In this document: positions 43,932 to 53,601 of the stretch, piece after piece
Layout: each line of letters starts with the position of its first letter
Numbering within the stretch: the first letter of the stretch is position 1
NCBI RefSeq assembly: GCF_013362995.1
Contig: NZ_JABWDV010000438.1
Span: 7,440 to 61,392 of the forward strand
Direction: 5' to 3'
DNA length: 53,953 nt
From: Streptomyces sp. TRM64462
Lineage (GTDB): Bacteria; Actinomycetota; Actinomycetes; Streptomycetales; Streptomycetaceae
Position numbers and translations under genes: made by a program
Notes under the pieces: generated by a model
Told to the model about the DNA's origin: nothing
Seen by the model: only the letters and a program-made list of their open reading frames with translations
Databases searched by the model: none

Positions 43932-46841
43932 TTGGCTTTCCAGATGCCGGACCGCGGCGGAGGCCCGACCGGGCCACGGATCAGAGTCGGCCGGCCGTCG
44001 CGGCGGGCCCGCACGCTACTCATGACGCTGGGAGTGCTGGCCGTCCTGGCCATGCTCTTCGTCATGTTCTCCGGGTTCTGGACGGACTGGCTCTGGTACC
44101 GGTCCGTTCAGTACTCGTCCGTCTTCACCACCACCCTGTGGACCAAGATCGGCATGTTCGCCGTCTTCGGTCTGCTGATGGCCCTGGCCGTCGGGCTGAA
44201 CATCTGGCTCGCACACCGGCTGCGGCCCCCGCTGAGCGCCATGTCGCTCGAGCAGCAGAGCCTCGACCGCTACCGCATGGGTGTGGCCCCGTACAAGAAG
44301 TGGGTGCTCCTCGGCGTCGCCGCGCTCGTCGGCCTGATCGCCGGCGCCTCGGCGTCCGGCCAGTGGCGCACGTGGCTGATGTGGGTGAACGGCGTCTCCT
44401 TCGGTGAGAAGGACCCGCAGTTCAAGATGGACGTGGCGTTCTACGCCTTCGACCTGCCCTGGTACCGGTTCCTGCTCGGCTTCGGGTTCGCGGCGACCGT
44501 GCTGTCGCTGATCGCCGCCGCCCTCACGCACTACCTGTACGGCGGGCTGCGCATCACCAGCCCCGGCGCCCGTGCCACCGCGGCCGCCACGGGGCACCTG
44601 TCGGTGCTGCTCGGTGTCTTCGTGTCGCTCAAGGCCGTCGCGTACTGGCTCGACCGGTACGGCCTGGCGGTGAAGTCCAGCGACTTCAAGGCGGCGGGCA
44701 ACTGGACGGGCCTGCGGTTCGTGGACGCCAACGCCTATCTGCCGGCGAAGACGATCCTGTTCTTCATCGCGGTCATCTGCGCCCTGCTGTTCTTCGCGAC
44801 GCTGTGGCGCCGCACCTGGCAGCTCCCGGTCATCGGCTTCGGCCTGATGGTCCTGTCGGCCATCCTGATCGGCGGCCTCTACCCGGCCATCGTGCAGAAG
44901 TTCCAGGTCCAGCCGAACGAGCAGGCCAAGGAAGCGCCGTACATCAAGAAGAACATCGAGGCGACGCGCAAGGCGTACGACATCGCGGACACCAAGCCCG
45001 AGAACTACTCGGGCAAGGCCACGGTCTCGGCCAAGGACCAGCTCCGCAAGGACGCCGACACCGCCGCGAGCTACCGCCTGCTCGACCCGAACATCGTCTC
45101 GCCGACGTTCCAGCAGCTGGAGCAGAAGCGTAAGTACTACCAGTTCCCCGTGACGCTCGACGTCGACCGGTACGCGGGCAAGGACACCGTCATCGGTCTG
45201 CGTGAGCTCAACATCAAGGGCATCCCGAAGCGGAACTGGATCAACGACCACTTCACCTACACCCACGGCTACGGCGCGATCATGGGCGCGGGTACGGCCG
45301 TGGACGGCGCGGGTTCGCCGATCTTCACGGAGAACGGCCTGCCGACCAGCGGCCAGGCCGGGAAGTACGAGCAGCGGATCTACTACGGCGAGAAGACCGA
45401 GCAGTACTCGATCGTCGGCGGCCCGCACCAGGAGCTCGACTACGAGGCCAACGGCGAGAAGAAGACCCGCTTCCAGGGGAACAGCGGCGTCAGCCTCGGC
45501 AACCCCTTCAACCGGGCCGCCTACGCCGTCGCCTTCAGCGAGCCGCAGATCCTGTACTCGGGAGCCATCGGCGAGGGCTCGCGGATCCTGTACAACCGCA
45601 CGCCCAAGGAGCGCGTCGAGGCGGTCGCCCCGTGGCTGACCATCGACGGCGACGCCTACCCGGCGGTCGTGGACGGCCGGATAAAGTGGATCGTCGACGC
45701 GTACACGACGACGAACGGCTACCCGTACGCGTCGCGGACGACGCTCGGGGACACCACCGCCGACTCGCTGACCGCGGGGAACCAGACGCGGACCGTCGTG
45801 GCCCAGCAGAACCAGGTCAACTACATCCGCAACTCGGTCAAGGCCACCGTCGACGCGTACGACGGCTCGGTGAAGCTCTACCAGTGGGACACCGAGGACC
45901 CCGTCCTCAAGACGTGGATGAAGGCGTTCCCCGACACGGTCGAGCCCAAGGACGCCATCTCGGACGAGCTCAAGGCGCACCTGCGCTACCCGCAGGACAT
46001 GTTCAAGGTCCAGCGCGAGCTGCTGACCCGCTACCACGTCGAGAACGCCGCCCAGTTCTACAGCGGCAGTGACGCGTGGCAGGTCCCGGCCGACCCGACC
46101 AACAAGGACGGCAACGCGGTCCCGCCGTACTACCTGAGCATGAAGATGCCTGGTGACACGGCGCAGCGGTTCTCGCTGACGACGACGTTCACGCCCAACG
46201 GCCGCCCGAACCTGGGCGGGTTCATGGCCGTCGACGCCGACGCCACCAGCAAGGACTACGGCAAGATAAGGCTGCTGAGGGTCACATCCGAGGTGCCGGG
46301 CCCCGCCCAGGTGCAGAGCAAGCTCAACAGCTTGCCGGCGGTCGCCACGTTCGTCCGTGACATGAAGGGCGCCGACTCGGAGATCCAGTACGGCAATCTG
46401 CTGACCGTGCCGCTCGACGGCGGGTTCCTGTACGTCGAGCCGGTCTACGCCCAGGGCCGCAGCGCGCTGTACCCGCTGCTGAAGAAGGTGGCGGTGTCGT
46501 ACGTCGACGCCAGCGCGAAGGAAGGCGACGCGGCCAGGGACGTCACGGTGTTCGAGAACACCCTCGGTGAGGCGCTCAACCAGGTGTTCGGCGTGGACGG
46601 GGAGACCCCGACGACGCCACCGCCGGCCAAGCCCGACCCGACGAAGCCGCCGGCCACCGGTGACGCGGCGCTGAACCAGGCCATCGCGGACGCCCAGAAG
46701 GCGTTCACCGAGGGCGAGGCGGCGCTGAAGAAGGGCGACTGGACGGCGTACGGCAAGGCGCAGGCCGACCTCGCCGAGGCGCTGCAGCGGGCCGCGGCCG
46801 CGGACGCCCAGCGCAGGGAGGCGGCCCAGCCGAGCGGCTGA
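43932..46841 (+). CDS. UPF0182-family large membrane protein
   Basis: 969-aa integral membrane protein. The start is TTG 43932, with GAGGGG (43920-43925) six bases upstream; the ATG at 43944 and GTG at 43869 are less well placed. About seven membrane spans occupy residues 25-340 (first [16 protein letters not shown]). A large extracytoplasmic domain of about 550 residues follows, rich in Tyr, Asn and charged residues ([31 protein letters not shown]). The C-terminus has a Pro/Thr linker and a predicted helix with [20 protein letters not shown]. Function unknown. Confidence 0.9.
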   Translation: MAFQMPDRGGGPTGPRIRVGRPSRRARTLLMTLGVLAVLAMLFVMFSGFWTDWLWYRSVQYSSVFTTTLWTKIGMFAVFGLLMALAVGLNIWLAHRLRPPLSAMSLEQQSLDRYRMGVAPYKKWVLLGVAALVGLIAGASASGQWRTWLMWVNGVSFGEKDPQFKMDVAFYAFDLPWYRFLLGFGFAATVLSLIAAALTHYLYGGLRITSPGARATAAATGHLSVLLGVFVSLKAVAYWLDRYGLAVKSSDFKAAGNWTGLRFVDANAYLPAKTILFFIAVICALLFFATLWRRTWQLPVIGFGLMVLSAILIGGLYPAIVQKFQVQPNEQAKEAPYIKKNIEATRKAYDIADTKPENYSGKATVSAKDQLRKDADTAASYRLLDPNIVSPTFQQLEQKRKYYQFPVTLDVDRYAGKDTVIGLRELNIKGIPKRNWINDHFTYTHGYGAIMGAGTAVDGAGSPIFTENGLPTSGQAGKYEQRIYYGEKTEQYSIVGGPHQELDYEANGEKKTRFQGNSGVSLGNPFNRAAYAVAFSEPQILYSGAIGEGSRILYNRTPKERVEAVAPWLTIDGDAYPAVVDGRIKWIVDAYTTTNGYPYASRTTLGDTTADSLTAGNQTRTVVAQQNQVNYIRNSVKATVDAYDGSVKLYQWDTEDPVLKTWMKAFPDTVEPKDAISDELKAHLRYPQDMFKVQRELLTRYHVENAAQFYSGSDAWQVPADPTNKDGNAVPPYYLSMKMPGDTAQRFSLTTTFTPNGRPNLGGFMAVDADATSKDYGKIRLLRVTSEVPGPAQVQSKLNSLPAVATFVRDMKGADSEIQYGNLLTVPLDGGFLYVEPVYAQGRSALYPLLKKVAVSYVDASAKEGDAARDVTVFENTLGEALNQVFGVDGETPTTPPPAKPDPTKPPATGDAALNQAIADAQKAFTEGEAALKKGDWTAYGKAQADLAEALQRAAAADAQRREAAQPSG

Positions 46842-46882
46842 TCGAGCCCGCCCCGCGTCGTGATAGTGTGAACACACAACGG

Positions 46883-46956
46883 CGCGGGGTGGAGCAGCTC
46901 GGTAGCTCGCTGGGCTCATAACCCAGAGGTCGCAGGTTCAAATCCTGTCCCCGCTA
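46883..46956 (+). tRNA. Initiator tRNA-fMet (CAT)
   Basis: 74 bases, CCA not encoded. The anticodon loop CTCATAA is closed by three G-C pairs (GGG/CCC) and the first acceptor pair is a C1:U72 mismatch, the two marks of an initiator tRNA. The T loop GTTCAAATC is intact. Identical to the second copy at 49758. Confidence 0.97.
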
Positions 46957-46961
46957 CTGAA

Positions 46962-47000
46962 GACCAGGGCCCGGATCCTTCAAGGATCCGGGCCCTGGTC
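46962..47000 (+). terminator. Long hairpin terminator after the first initiator tRNA
   Basis: Two 19-base perfect arms starting GACCAGGGCCCGGATCCTT flank a single base, six bases after the tRNA. It shares the core GGCCCGGATCC with the hairpin after the second tRNA. Confidence 0.8.
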
Positions 47001-47174
47001 ATGCGTGCGGTCAGAAGCGGTCAGGTGTGCGGACCGGCCAAAGGCCGTGTCGGCGGGGGCACTTGGACGGTGACGTGTTTGACTTATCTCTCTGTGGGCA
47101 TGTCGACAAAACGCTGAAGTGACCTCACAGGCTGCGGTATACCAAGGTGTACGCGGGTTGCAGGTGGTGCGACG

Positions 47175-49691
47175 ATGGAATGTATGGGGGACAGGGCAAC
47201 GCTGTTGGAGACAGGGCGGTTTGAGCGACAGCACGCCGAAGGTGCCGCGGAGGCGATCGACCACGCCGACGACGCGACCGACGGCACGGGGGGATGGAAC
47301 GCCGCCGCGATGGACTCCGCGGAGGCCTTCGCCGACACCGTCGAGACCGAGGCACGGCACCGGCGCGCCGCCGAGGAGGGCGACACCGCGTCGATGAGCG
47401 TGCTGGGCGCCATGCTGCTGCGCCGCGGCGACCTCGACGGCGCCGAGCCCCATCTGCGTGCGGCCACCGCCGACGGTGACCGTGCCGCCGCCAACAACCT
47501 GGGCGTCCTCCTGCACCAGCGCGGCTACCCCGACGAGGCGGCCGGCTGGTGGCGGGTCGCCGCCGTCGCCGGCTCGGCGGCGGCCGCGCACGCGCTGGGC
47601 CGCCACCACCGGGAGCGCGGCGACGAACCGGCCGCCGAATACTGGCTGCGCCAGTCCGCCGAGCAGGGCCACGCCCTCGGCGCGTACGCACTCGCCGACC
47701 TCATGGAGCACCGCGGCGACGCCGGCGCCGAGCGGTGGCTGCGCGTCGCCGCCGAACAGGGCCACCGCGAGGCCGCGTACCGCCTCGCCCGCGCCCTCGA
47801 ACGCCAGGCGGCGGAATCGGAGAGGCTCCACGACTGCCTCTCGGCCGAACTCCCGGGCCGGCGCCTCGACGCGCCCCCCGCCGGGCACGCCACGGGCCGT
47901 ACGCCCGCCGGCGGACCCTCCGGCAGCCTGCCCTCCGGCGGCCGGGCGGAGGGCCACGGCCCCCGGAGGCCGGAGGACCGGGCCACGGCCCTGCCGGCCG
48001 AGAGCAGCGCCGCCGAGGACCTGGACGCGCACTGGTGGACCGAGGACCGGGCGTCGCATGACCCGGAGCGCCGGGACATGGGCCCCGCCCCCGGGGACCG
48101 GGCGCGGGCCGGTGCCGCAGGAAGCCCCGACCGGACCACGGGCCCCGGGGCGCAAGGGCGCGCTGGGCGCCTGGGCGCCGACGGCCGGGACGCCGACGCT
48201 GTCGCCGGGCTCGGTGGGGGCCACGGCTCGGGCGCCGGGCGCGCTGCCTGGGCCGGGGCCGAGGGGCGCGCTGGGCGCCCGGACGGCGGCGGCCGGGGCT
48301 TTGACGATGTCGCGGAGCCCGGTCGCGCCCAGGGCCTGGGTGCCGGGCGGGCCGCCGGGGGCGGGGCTGAGGGGCGCAGCAGTAGAGGCCAGAGCCAGAG
48401 CCAGACCCATGGCCGGGCCCAGGGCCGGGGCCACGGCACTGGCCCCGGTGCCGGGATCGGTGGGGTCGCCGGTGTGCGGGAGCTTCGGGACAGTGCTGAG
48501 CAGTGGTATCGGCAGGCCGCCGCGCGTGGGCATCGGCGGGCCGCCCTGCACCTCGGGGCGATCCTCGAGAAGCGCGGTGAGCTGAAGGAGGCCGGGCGCT
48601 GGTACCTGACCTCCGCCAAGGACGGGGAGCCCCGTGCCGCCTGCGCGCTCGGGTTCCTGCTGCGGGACGCCGGTGACGAGGACAGCGCGGCCGTCTGGTG
48701 GCTGCGCGCCGCGCAGGACGGCGACGGCAACGCCGCCAACGCCCTCGGCGCCCTGCACGCGGCACGCGGCGAGTACCAGACCGCCGAGCGCTGGTACCGC
48801 GCCGCCACCGACGCCGGCGACGTGAACGGCGCGTACAACCTGGGCCTCCTGTTCGCCGCCCAGGCCCGTACCGCCCAGGCCGAGCAGTGGTACCGCCGCG
48901 CCGCCTACGCCGGGCACCGCGAGGCCGCCAACGCCCTGGCGATCCTGCTGCTCCAGGCCGGCGACCCGCACGGCGCCGAGCCCTGGTTCTCCAAGGCCGC
49001 CGAGGCCGGCAGCGTCGACGCCGCGTTCAACCTCGGCATCCTGTACGCGGGCCGCGACGACGACCGCACCGCCCTGCGCTGGTACGAGCGGGCCGCCGCC
49101 GCGGGCCACACCGAGGCCGCCCTCCAGGTCGGCATCGCCAGGCTCCGCGACGGCGACGAGCAGGAGGCCGAGCGGCATCTGCGCGTCGCCGCGGGCAGCG
49201 GCAGCGCCGAGGCCGCGTTCCGGCTCGCCACCGTCCTCGACGCACGCCAGCCCCCGCCAGGGCCGCCCGCCCTCGGCCGGCCGCAGGCCCCCAAGACCGA
49301 GTGCGAGGAGTGGTACGAGCGGGCCGCCGAGCAGGGGCACCGCCGCGCCCAGGTGCGGGTCGGCATGCTGGCCGCGTCGCGCGGCGACGTCACCGAGGCC
49401 GCGCGCTGGTACCGCGAGGCCGCCGAGGCGGGCAGCCGCAACGGCGCCTTCAACCTCGGACTGCTCCTCGCCCGCGACGGCAACGAACGCGAGGCCGCCC
49501 TCTGGTGGACCCGCGCCGCCCGGGCCGGCCACGGCCGTGCCGCGCTGCGCCTCGCGCTGCTCGCCGCCCGCAGGGGCGAGCTGGCCGAGGGCCGCCGCTG
49601 GTGCACCCGCGCCGTGGAGCTCGGCCCGGCCGAGGTCGCCGAGCGCGCGGCGCGGCTCAGCGAGGCCCTGCACCAGGAGCTCACGGCGTGA
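47175..49691 (+). CDS. Sel1/TPR-repeat protein
   Basis: 838-aa helical-repeat scaffold protein. Sel1-like repeats occupy residues about 60-210 and again about 435-835, with recurrent patterns such as AAEQGHREAAYRLA, AAEWYRRAAYAGHREAANALA-type motifs and A-x2-L-G-x-L. They usually mediate protein-protein contacts. Between the blocks lies about 200 residues of Gly/Ala/Arg/Asp-rich low complexity (GAEGRAGRPDGGGRG). No signal peptide. ATG at 47175 with GGTGG upstream; a second ATG at 47184 is possible. The gene sits between two identical initiator tRNA genes. Confidence 0.85.
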   Translation: MECMGDRATLLETGRFERQHAEGAAEAIDHADDATDGTGGWNAAAMDSAEAFADTVETEARHRRAAEEGDTASMSVLGAMLLRRGDLDGAEPHLRAATADGDRAAANNLGVLLHQRGYPDEAAGWWRVAAVAGSAAAAHALGRHHRERGDEPAAEYWLRQSAEQGHALGAYALADLMEHRGDAGAERWLRVAAEQGHREAAYRLARALERQAAESERLHDCLSAELPGRRLDAPPAGHATGRTPAGGPSGSLPSGGRAEGHGPRRPEDRATALPAESSAAEDLDAHWWTEDRASHDPERRDMGPAPGDRARAGAAGSPDRTTGPGAQGRAGRLGADGRDADAVAGLGGGHGSGAGRAAWAGAEGRAGRPDGGGRGFDDVAEPGRAQGLGAGRAAGGGAEGRSSRGQSQSQTHGRAQGRGHGTGPGAGIGGVAGVRELRDSAEQWYRQAAARGHRRAALHLGAILEKRGELKEAGRWYLTSAKDGEPRAACALGFLLRDAGDEDSAAVWWLRAAQDGDGNAANALGALHAARGEYQTAERWYRAATDAGDVNGAYNLGLLFAAQARTAQAEQWYRRAAYAGHREAANALAILLLQAGDPHGAEPWFSKAAEAGSVDAAFNLGILYAGRDDDRTALRWYERAAAAGHTEAALQVGIARLRDGDEQEAERHLRVAAGSGSAEAAFRLATVLDARQPPPGPPALGRPQAPKTECEEWYERAAEQGHRRAQVRVGMLAASRGDVTEAARWYREAAEAGSRNGAFNLGLLLARDGNEREAALWWTRAARAGHGRAALRLALLAARRGELAEGRRWCTRAVELGPAEVAERAARLSEALHQELTA

Positions 49692-49716
49692 CCCCGCACG
49701 GCGGCGCGATACGGAT

Positions 49717-49745
49717 TTGCGCTGGTCCACGGCGTGCCGTAAGGT
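49717..49745 (+). promoter_or_regulatory. Promoter of the second initiator tRNA
   Basis: -35 TTGCGC (49717-49722), 17 bases, -10 TAAGGT (49740-49745); transcription would begin about six bases before the tRNA at 49758. Confidence 0.6.
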
Positions 49746-49757
49746 TGTGTTCACCGA

Positions 49758-49831
49758 CGCGGGGTGGAGCAGCTCGGTAGCTCGCTGGGCTCATAACCCA
49801 GAGGTCGCAGGTTCAAATCCTGTCCCCGCTA
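49758..49831 (+). tRNA. Initiator tRNA-fMet (CAT), second copy
   Basis: 74-base gene identical throughout to the copy at 46883, including the C1:U72 mismatch, the three G-C pairs of the anticodon stem and the first bases after the tRNA (CTGAA). CCA is not encoded. Confidence 0.97.
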
Positions 49832-49840
49832 CTGAACGGC

Positions 49841-49874
49841 CGAAGGCCCGGATCCCAAGGGATCCGGGCCTTCG
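49841..49874 (+). terminator. Hairpin terminator after the second initiator tRNA
   Basis: 16-base perfect arms (CGAAGGCCCGGATCCC and its complement) around AA. Confidence 0.8.
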
Positions 49875-50006
49875 GCGTTTCCCGTACCACCGGGACCTCC
49901 GCACCGACCACCGGGACCTCCGCACCGCCCACGGGGCCTCCGCACCGCCCACGACAGACCGAACCCCCGGTGCGCCGAGCGGCACCGGGGGCTCACGTGC
50001 GGTGGA

Positions 50007-50423
50007 TCAGGCGCTCGCGCAGTTCGGGCAGACGCCGCGGTACGTGACCTCCACGTCCGAGATCGTGAAGCCGAAGCGCTCCGTGTCCGGCAGGTCCGCC
50101 AGCGGGTCGCCCTTCGGGTGCACGTCACGGATCGCGCCGCAGCGCGCGCACACCAGGTGCTGGTGCGGGCGGTGGGCGTTCGGGTCGTACCGCTTGGCGC
50201 GGCGGTCCGTCGACACCTCGAGGATCTCGCCGAGGCTCACCAGCTCGCCCAGCGTGTTGTACACGGTCGCGCGGGAGATCTCCGGCAGTCGCTCGGCCGC
50301 GCGGGCGTGGACCTCGTCGGCGGTCAGATGCACGTGATCCCCGTCGAGGACCTCGGCCACGACACGCCGCTGTGCGGTCATCCGCCAGCCCCGGCCGCGC
50401 AGGCGTTCCAACAGGTCACTCAT
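50007..50423 (-). CDS. catR: Fur-family peroxide/metal-responsive repressor (CatR/FurA type)
   Basis: 138-aa Fur-family regulator. The winged-helix recognition part is [19 protein letters not shown] (near 48-66). Metal-site residues: [13 protein letters not shown] (His and first CxxC near 84-96) and CPNCAS at the end (second CxxC), forming the structural zinc site. Gene neighbourhood (divergent from catalase) matches CatR, which represses catA until peroxide oxidises it. ATG at 50423. On its strand TTAGGC lies seven bases before the ATG, so it may be leaderless. The divergent control region is 50424-50558. Confidence 0.9.
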   Translation of the reverse strand: MSDLLERLRGRGWRMTAQRRVVAEVLDGDHVHLTADEVHARAAERLPEISRATVYNTLGELVSLGEILEVSTDRRAKRYDPNAHRPHQHLVCARCGAIRDVHPKGDPLADLPDTERFGFTISDVEVTYRGVCPNCASA

Positions 50424-50481
50424 GCGGCCAGCCTAACAGGGAGGGGCTCAGTCCCGAACAGGTGTGTCTTTGGAAGTGGGC

Positions 50482-50514
50482 TTGACTTAGACAAAGTCCA
50501 TTGTAGGATCAGTT
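50482..50514 (+). promoter_or_regulatory. catA promoter with Fur/CatR-type operator
   Basis: -35 TTGACT (50482-50487), 16 bases, -10 TAGGAT (50504-50509). Inside it GACTT (50484-50488) and AAGTC (50494-50498) form an inverted repeat, overlapping a second one, ACAA/TTGT (50491-50504). A repressor here would block RNA polymerase directly. Confidence 0.65.
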
Positions 50515-50558
50515 ACGGCTTTGGCCACGGGACAGGATTGTTGCAGCAGGAGGCGCAC

Positions 50559-52013
50559 GTGACGCAGGGACCGCTCACCACGGAGGCCGGCGCGCCGGTC
50601 GCCGACAACCAGAACAGCGAGACCGCGGGCCCGGGCGGGCCGGTCCTCGTGCAGGACCAGCTCCTGCTGGAGAAGCTCGCCCACTTCAACCGGGAGCGCA
50701 TCCCGGAGCGAGTCGTCCACGCGCGGGGCGCCGGCGCGTACGGCACGTTCACGGTGACCGCCGACGTCACGCCGTACACGCGCGCGAAGTTCCTCTCGGA
50801 GATCGGCAAGCGGACCGAGACCTTCCTGCGCTTCTCCACCGTGGCGGGCAGCCTCGGCGCGGCGGACGCGGTGCGCGACCCGCGCGGCTGGGCGCTGAAG
50901 TTCTACACCGAAGAGGGCAACTACGATCTCGTCGGCAACAACACCCCGGTCTTCTTCATCCGCGACGCCATCAAGTTCCCCGACTTCATCCACACCCAGA
51001 AGCGCGACCCGTACACCGGCTCGCAGGAGGCGGACAACGTCTGGGACTTCTGGGGCCTCAGCCCGGAGAGCACCCACCAGGTGACCTGGCTGTTCGGCGA
51101 CCGCGGCATCCCCGCGAGCTACCGCCACATGAACGGCTACGGCTCGCACACCTACCAGTGGAACAACGAGGCCGGCGAGGTCTTCTGGGTCAAGTACCAC
51201 TTCAAGACCGACCAGGGCATCAAGAACCTCACTCAGGACGAGGCCGACAGGCTCGCCGGCGAGGACCCGGACTCGCACCAGCGCGACCTGCGCGAGGCCA
51301 TCGAGCGCGGCGACTTCCCGACCTGGACCGTGCAGGTGCAGATCATGCCGGCGGCGGACGCGGCGACGTACCGCTTCAACCCGTTCGACCTCACCAAGGT
51401 GTGGCCGCACGAGGACTACCCGCCCGTCGAGATCGGCAAGCTGGAGCTCAACCGCAACCCGGAGAACATCTTCGCCGAGGTCGAGCAGTCGGTCTTCAGC
51501 CCCGCCCACTTCGTGCCGGGCATCGGTCCGTCGCCCGACAAGATGCTCCAGGGCCGCCTCTTCGCGTACGGCGACGCCCACCGCTACCGCGTCGGCATCA
51601 ACGCCGACCATCTGCCGGTGAACCGCCCGCACGCCACCGAGGCGCGCACCAACAGCCGCGACGGCTTCCTGTACGACGGCCGCCACAAGGGCGCCAAGAA
51701 CTACGAGCCGAACAGCTTCGGCGGCCCGCACCAGATCGACCGGCCGCTGTGGCAGCCGTTCGACGGCTTCACGGCCGGCACCGGCAACCACCCGACGCCC
51801 GTGCACGCCGAGGACGACGACTTCGTCCAGGCGGGCAACCTCTACCGGCTGATGTCGGAGGACGAGAAGGGCCGTCTGATCGAGAACCTGGCGGGCTTCA
51901 TCGCCAAGGTGTCGCGCGACGACATCGCCGAGCGCGCGATCGACAACTTCCGTCAGGCCGACGGAGACTTCGGCAAGCGGCTGGAGGCCGCGGTCCAGGC
52001 CCTGCGTGGCTGA
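50559..52013 (+). CDS. catA: Monofunctional haem catalase
   Basis: 484-aa small-subunit clade catalase that breaks down hydrogen peroxide. Distal-side His in [13 protein letters not shown] (near residue 50), Asn in [13 protein letters not shown], haem-ligand Tyr in [14 protein letters not shown] (near 335). Size is standard for this class. GTG start at 50559 with AGGAGG (50548-50553) five bases upstream. Divergent from the Fur-type gene and controlled by the operator at 50482-50509. Followed by a strong hairpin. Confidence 0.97.
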   Translation: MTQGPLTTEAGAPVADNQNSETAGPGGPVLVQDQLLLEKLAHFNRERIPERVVHARGAGAYGTFTVTADVTPYTRAKFLSEIGKRTETFLRFSTVAGSLGAADAVRDPRGWALKFYTEEGNYDLVGNNTPVFFIRDAIKFPDFIHTQKRDPYTGSQEADNVWDFWGLSPESTHQVTWLFGDRGIPASYRHMNGYGSHTYQWNNEAGEVFWVKYHFKTDQGIKNLTQDEADRLAGEDPDSHQRDLREAIERGDFPTWTVQVQIMPAADAATYRFNPFDLTKVWPHEDYPPVEIGKLELNRNPENIFAEVEQSVFSPAHFVPGIGPSPDKMLQGRLFAYGDAHRYRVGINADHLPVNRPHATEARTNSRDGFLYDGRHKGAKNYEPNSFGGPHQIDRPLWQPFDGFTAGTGNHPTPVHAEDDDFVQAGNLYRLMSEDEKGRLIENLAGFIAKVSRDDIAERAIDNFRQADGDFGKRLEAAVQALRG

Positions 52014-52040
52014 AAGCACTGGATCGCTTGTCGTAGGTGG

Positions 52041-52071
52041 AGGGCCGGCTCCTTTCGCGGGGGCCGGCCCT
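52041..52071. terminator. Terminator between catA and the CBS gene
   Basis: AGGGCCGGC pairs with GCCGGCCCT around a loop of about 12 bases; the stem continues in TCC/GGG. It lies between convergent genes. Confidence 0.75.
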
Positions 52072-52088
52072 TCGGCATGCGCCCGTAC

Positions 52089-52511
52089 TCAACCGGCCGC
52101 CGAGGCGGACGAGGCGGCCGCGACCGCCGCGCGGCGGCGGGCCGGGGCCCAGCAGCGCAGGATGTCGCGTACGGAGACGACCCCGACCGGGCCGTGTCCG
52201 TCGAGGACGATCAGATGCCGGAAGCCGCCGTGGGTCATGGCCTCCGCGGCCTCCTCCAGCGTCCAGCCCGGCGCCGCGAACACGACGTCGGTGGTGGTGT
52301 GCGCGCCGGCGGTCTCCAGGTCCGGGTTCTGCCCGGCGCCGACGGAGTTGAGGATGTCGCGCTCGGTGAGGATCCCGAGATGGTTGCTGTCGTGGTCGAG
52401 GACGACGGCCGCGCCGACGCGGCGCGCCGACATGAGGGTGGCGGCCTGGCGGAGTGTGTGGGCGGGACCGATGGTCAGGACCAGCGTGCTCATGGCGTCA
52501 CGGACGAGCAT
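52089..52511 (-). CDS. CBS-domain pair protein
   Basis: 140-aa protein of two CBS domains (first TLRQAATLMSARRVGAAVVLD, second TLEEAAEAMTHGGFRHLIVLD), a module that binds adenine nucleotides or S-adenosylmethionine and senses energy state. No catalytic domain. The start is ATG 52511, preceded by a perfect AAGGAGGT (on the minus strand) about eleven bases away; longer in-frame extensions would include that ribosome site. A Ala/Ser-rich tail ends the protein. An inverted repeat (52532-52559) lies just upstream of the ribosome site. Confidence 0.88.
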   Translation of the reverse strand: MLVRDAMSTLVLTIGPAHTLRQAATLMSARRVGAAVVLDHDSNHLGILTERDILNSVGAGQNPDLETAGAHTTTDVVFAAPGWTLEEAAEAMTHGGFRHLIVLDGHGPVGVVSVRDILRCWAPARRRAAVAAASSASAAG

Positions 52512-52531
52512 GAAAGAGAGCCACCTCCTTG

Positions 52532-52559
52532 GTGAATCCTTCAACGAGAAGGGATTCAC
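52532..52559 (-). promoter_or_regulatory. Inverted repeat in the CBS-gene leader
   Basis: GTGAATCC (52532-52539) and GGATTCAC (52552-52559) are exact complements with a 12-base spacer, immediately upstream of the ribosome site. It is a candidate operator or leader hairpin. Confidence 0.45.
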
Positions 52560-52630
52560 AAGCGCACAAGCGGGGGGACTCTCAGAGTGACAGGGCTCAC
52601 AGGACCCGACAAGGGGGCGCGCGCCTCAGC

Positions 52631-52705
52631 GGCGGGGGCGTACGTCCGGCACCTCGGCGGCGGGGGCGTACGTCCGGTACCCCACCGGCGGGGCGTACGT
52701 CAGGG
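52631..52705. repeat. 28-bp-period tandem repeat downstream of hisN
   Basis: GGCGGGGGCGTACGTCCGG occurs at 52631 and 52659, with a third degenerate copy at 52687 that runs over the hisN stop codon; the period is exactly 28 bases. It is the 3' flank of hisN; nothing else is seen between the CBS leader and hisN. Confidence 0.75.
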
Positions 52706-53500
52706 CTTCGCCGACAGGTACGCCAGCAGCTCCTCGTGCAGCAGCCCGTTCGAGGCGGCCGCGTTGCCGCTGTGCGGGCCCGGGCGGCCGTCGAGGCCGG
52801 TGAAGGTGCCGCCCGCCTCCTGCACCACGATCGCGGTCGCCGCCATGTCCCACAGCGACAGCTCCGGCTCCGCGCAGATGTCCACGGCCCCCTCCGCGAC
52901 CATCATGTACGGCCAGAAGTCGCCGTACGCGCGCGTACGCCAGCAGGCCCGCGTCAGGTCCAGGAACCCGTCCAGGCGGCCCCGCTCCTCCCAGCCGCTC
53001 AGCGACGAGTACGCGAACGACGCGTCCGCCAGCTTCGCCACCTTCGACACCTGGATGCGCGACGCCGACGTGAGGCTGCGGCCCGTGTACGCGCCGAGGC
53101 CCTTCGCCGCCCACCAGCGGCGGCCGAGCGCCGGCGCCGACACGACGCCGACGACCGGCTCGTAACCGCCCTCGCCCGCCTCCATCAGCGCGATCAGCGT
53201 CGCCCACACGGGGACGCCCCGCACGTAGTTCTTGGTGCCGTCGATCGGGTCGATCACCCAGCGGCGCGGGCCGGTGCCCTCGACGCCGTACTCCTCGCCG
53301 AGTACCGCGTCCCGCGGGCGCGCCCGCGCGAGGTGGCCGCGGATCAGTTCCTCGGCGTGCCGGTCGGCCTCGCTCACCGGGGTCATGTCCGGCTTCGTCT
53401 CGACCTTGAGGTCGAGGGCCTTGAACCGGTCCATGGTGGCGGCGTCGGCGGCGTCCGCGAGGACGTGGGCGAGACGCAGGTCGTCGTGGTAGTCGGCCAT
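52700..53500 (-). CDS. hisN: Histidinol-phosphatase, inositol-monophosphatase type
   Basis: 266-aa member of the IMPase superfamily, in actinobacteria most often the histidinol-phosphate phosphatase of histidine synthesis (HisN). Metal residues: Glu in GEEYGVEG (near 70), Asp pair in [15 protein letters not shown] (near 84), and Asp in [19 protein letters not shown] (near 215). ATG at 53500; TAGAGT on its strand (53513-53508) is seven bases before the ATG, suggesting leaderless mRNA. The exact substrate (histidinol phosphate or inositol phosphate) cannot be settled from motifs alone. Confidence 0.85.
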   Translation of the reverse strand: MADYHDDLRLAHVLADAADAATMDRFKALDLKVETKPDMTPVSEADRHAEELIRGHLARARPRDAVLGEEYGVEGTGPRRWVIDPIDGTKNYVRGVPVWATLIALMEAGEGGYEPVVGVVSAPALGRRWWAAKGLGAYTGRSLTSASRIQVSKVAKLADASFAYSSLSGWEERGRLDGFLDLTRACWRTRAYGDFWPYMMVAEGAVDICAEPELSLWDMAATAIVVQEAGGTFTGLDGRPGPHSGNAAASNGLLHEELLAYLSAKP

Positions 53501-53601
53501 GGGCCCGACTCTATCCCGAGCCCCGTCAGGGCTCTTGACAGTGTGCGGGGCCGCCCTGACGCTGACCGGGCCGGACACGCGCCTGCCCCGGGAGGCCGCC
53601 G

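Noticed and set aside
44016..46919. A 967-codon minus-strand frame opposite UPF0182
   Set aside because: It is an antisense artefact of high third-position GC; the plus strand shows clear membrane spans and family motifs.
47080..47108. TTGACT at 47080 as promoter for the Sel1 gene
   Set aside because: The hexamer at the correct distance (TCGACA) is poor, and an alternative around TATACC (47138) has no good -35, so no promoter is called.
46980..49754. A 924-codon open frame on the minus strand opposite the Sel1 gene
   Set aside because: It mirrors the GC-rich codons of the plus-strand gene, covers a tRNA gene at its end and has no recognisable domain; Sel1 repeats clearly read on the plus strand.
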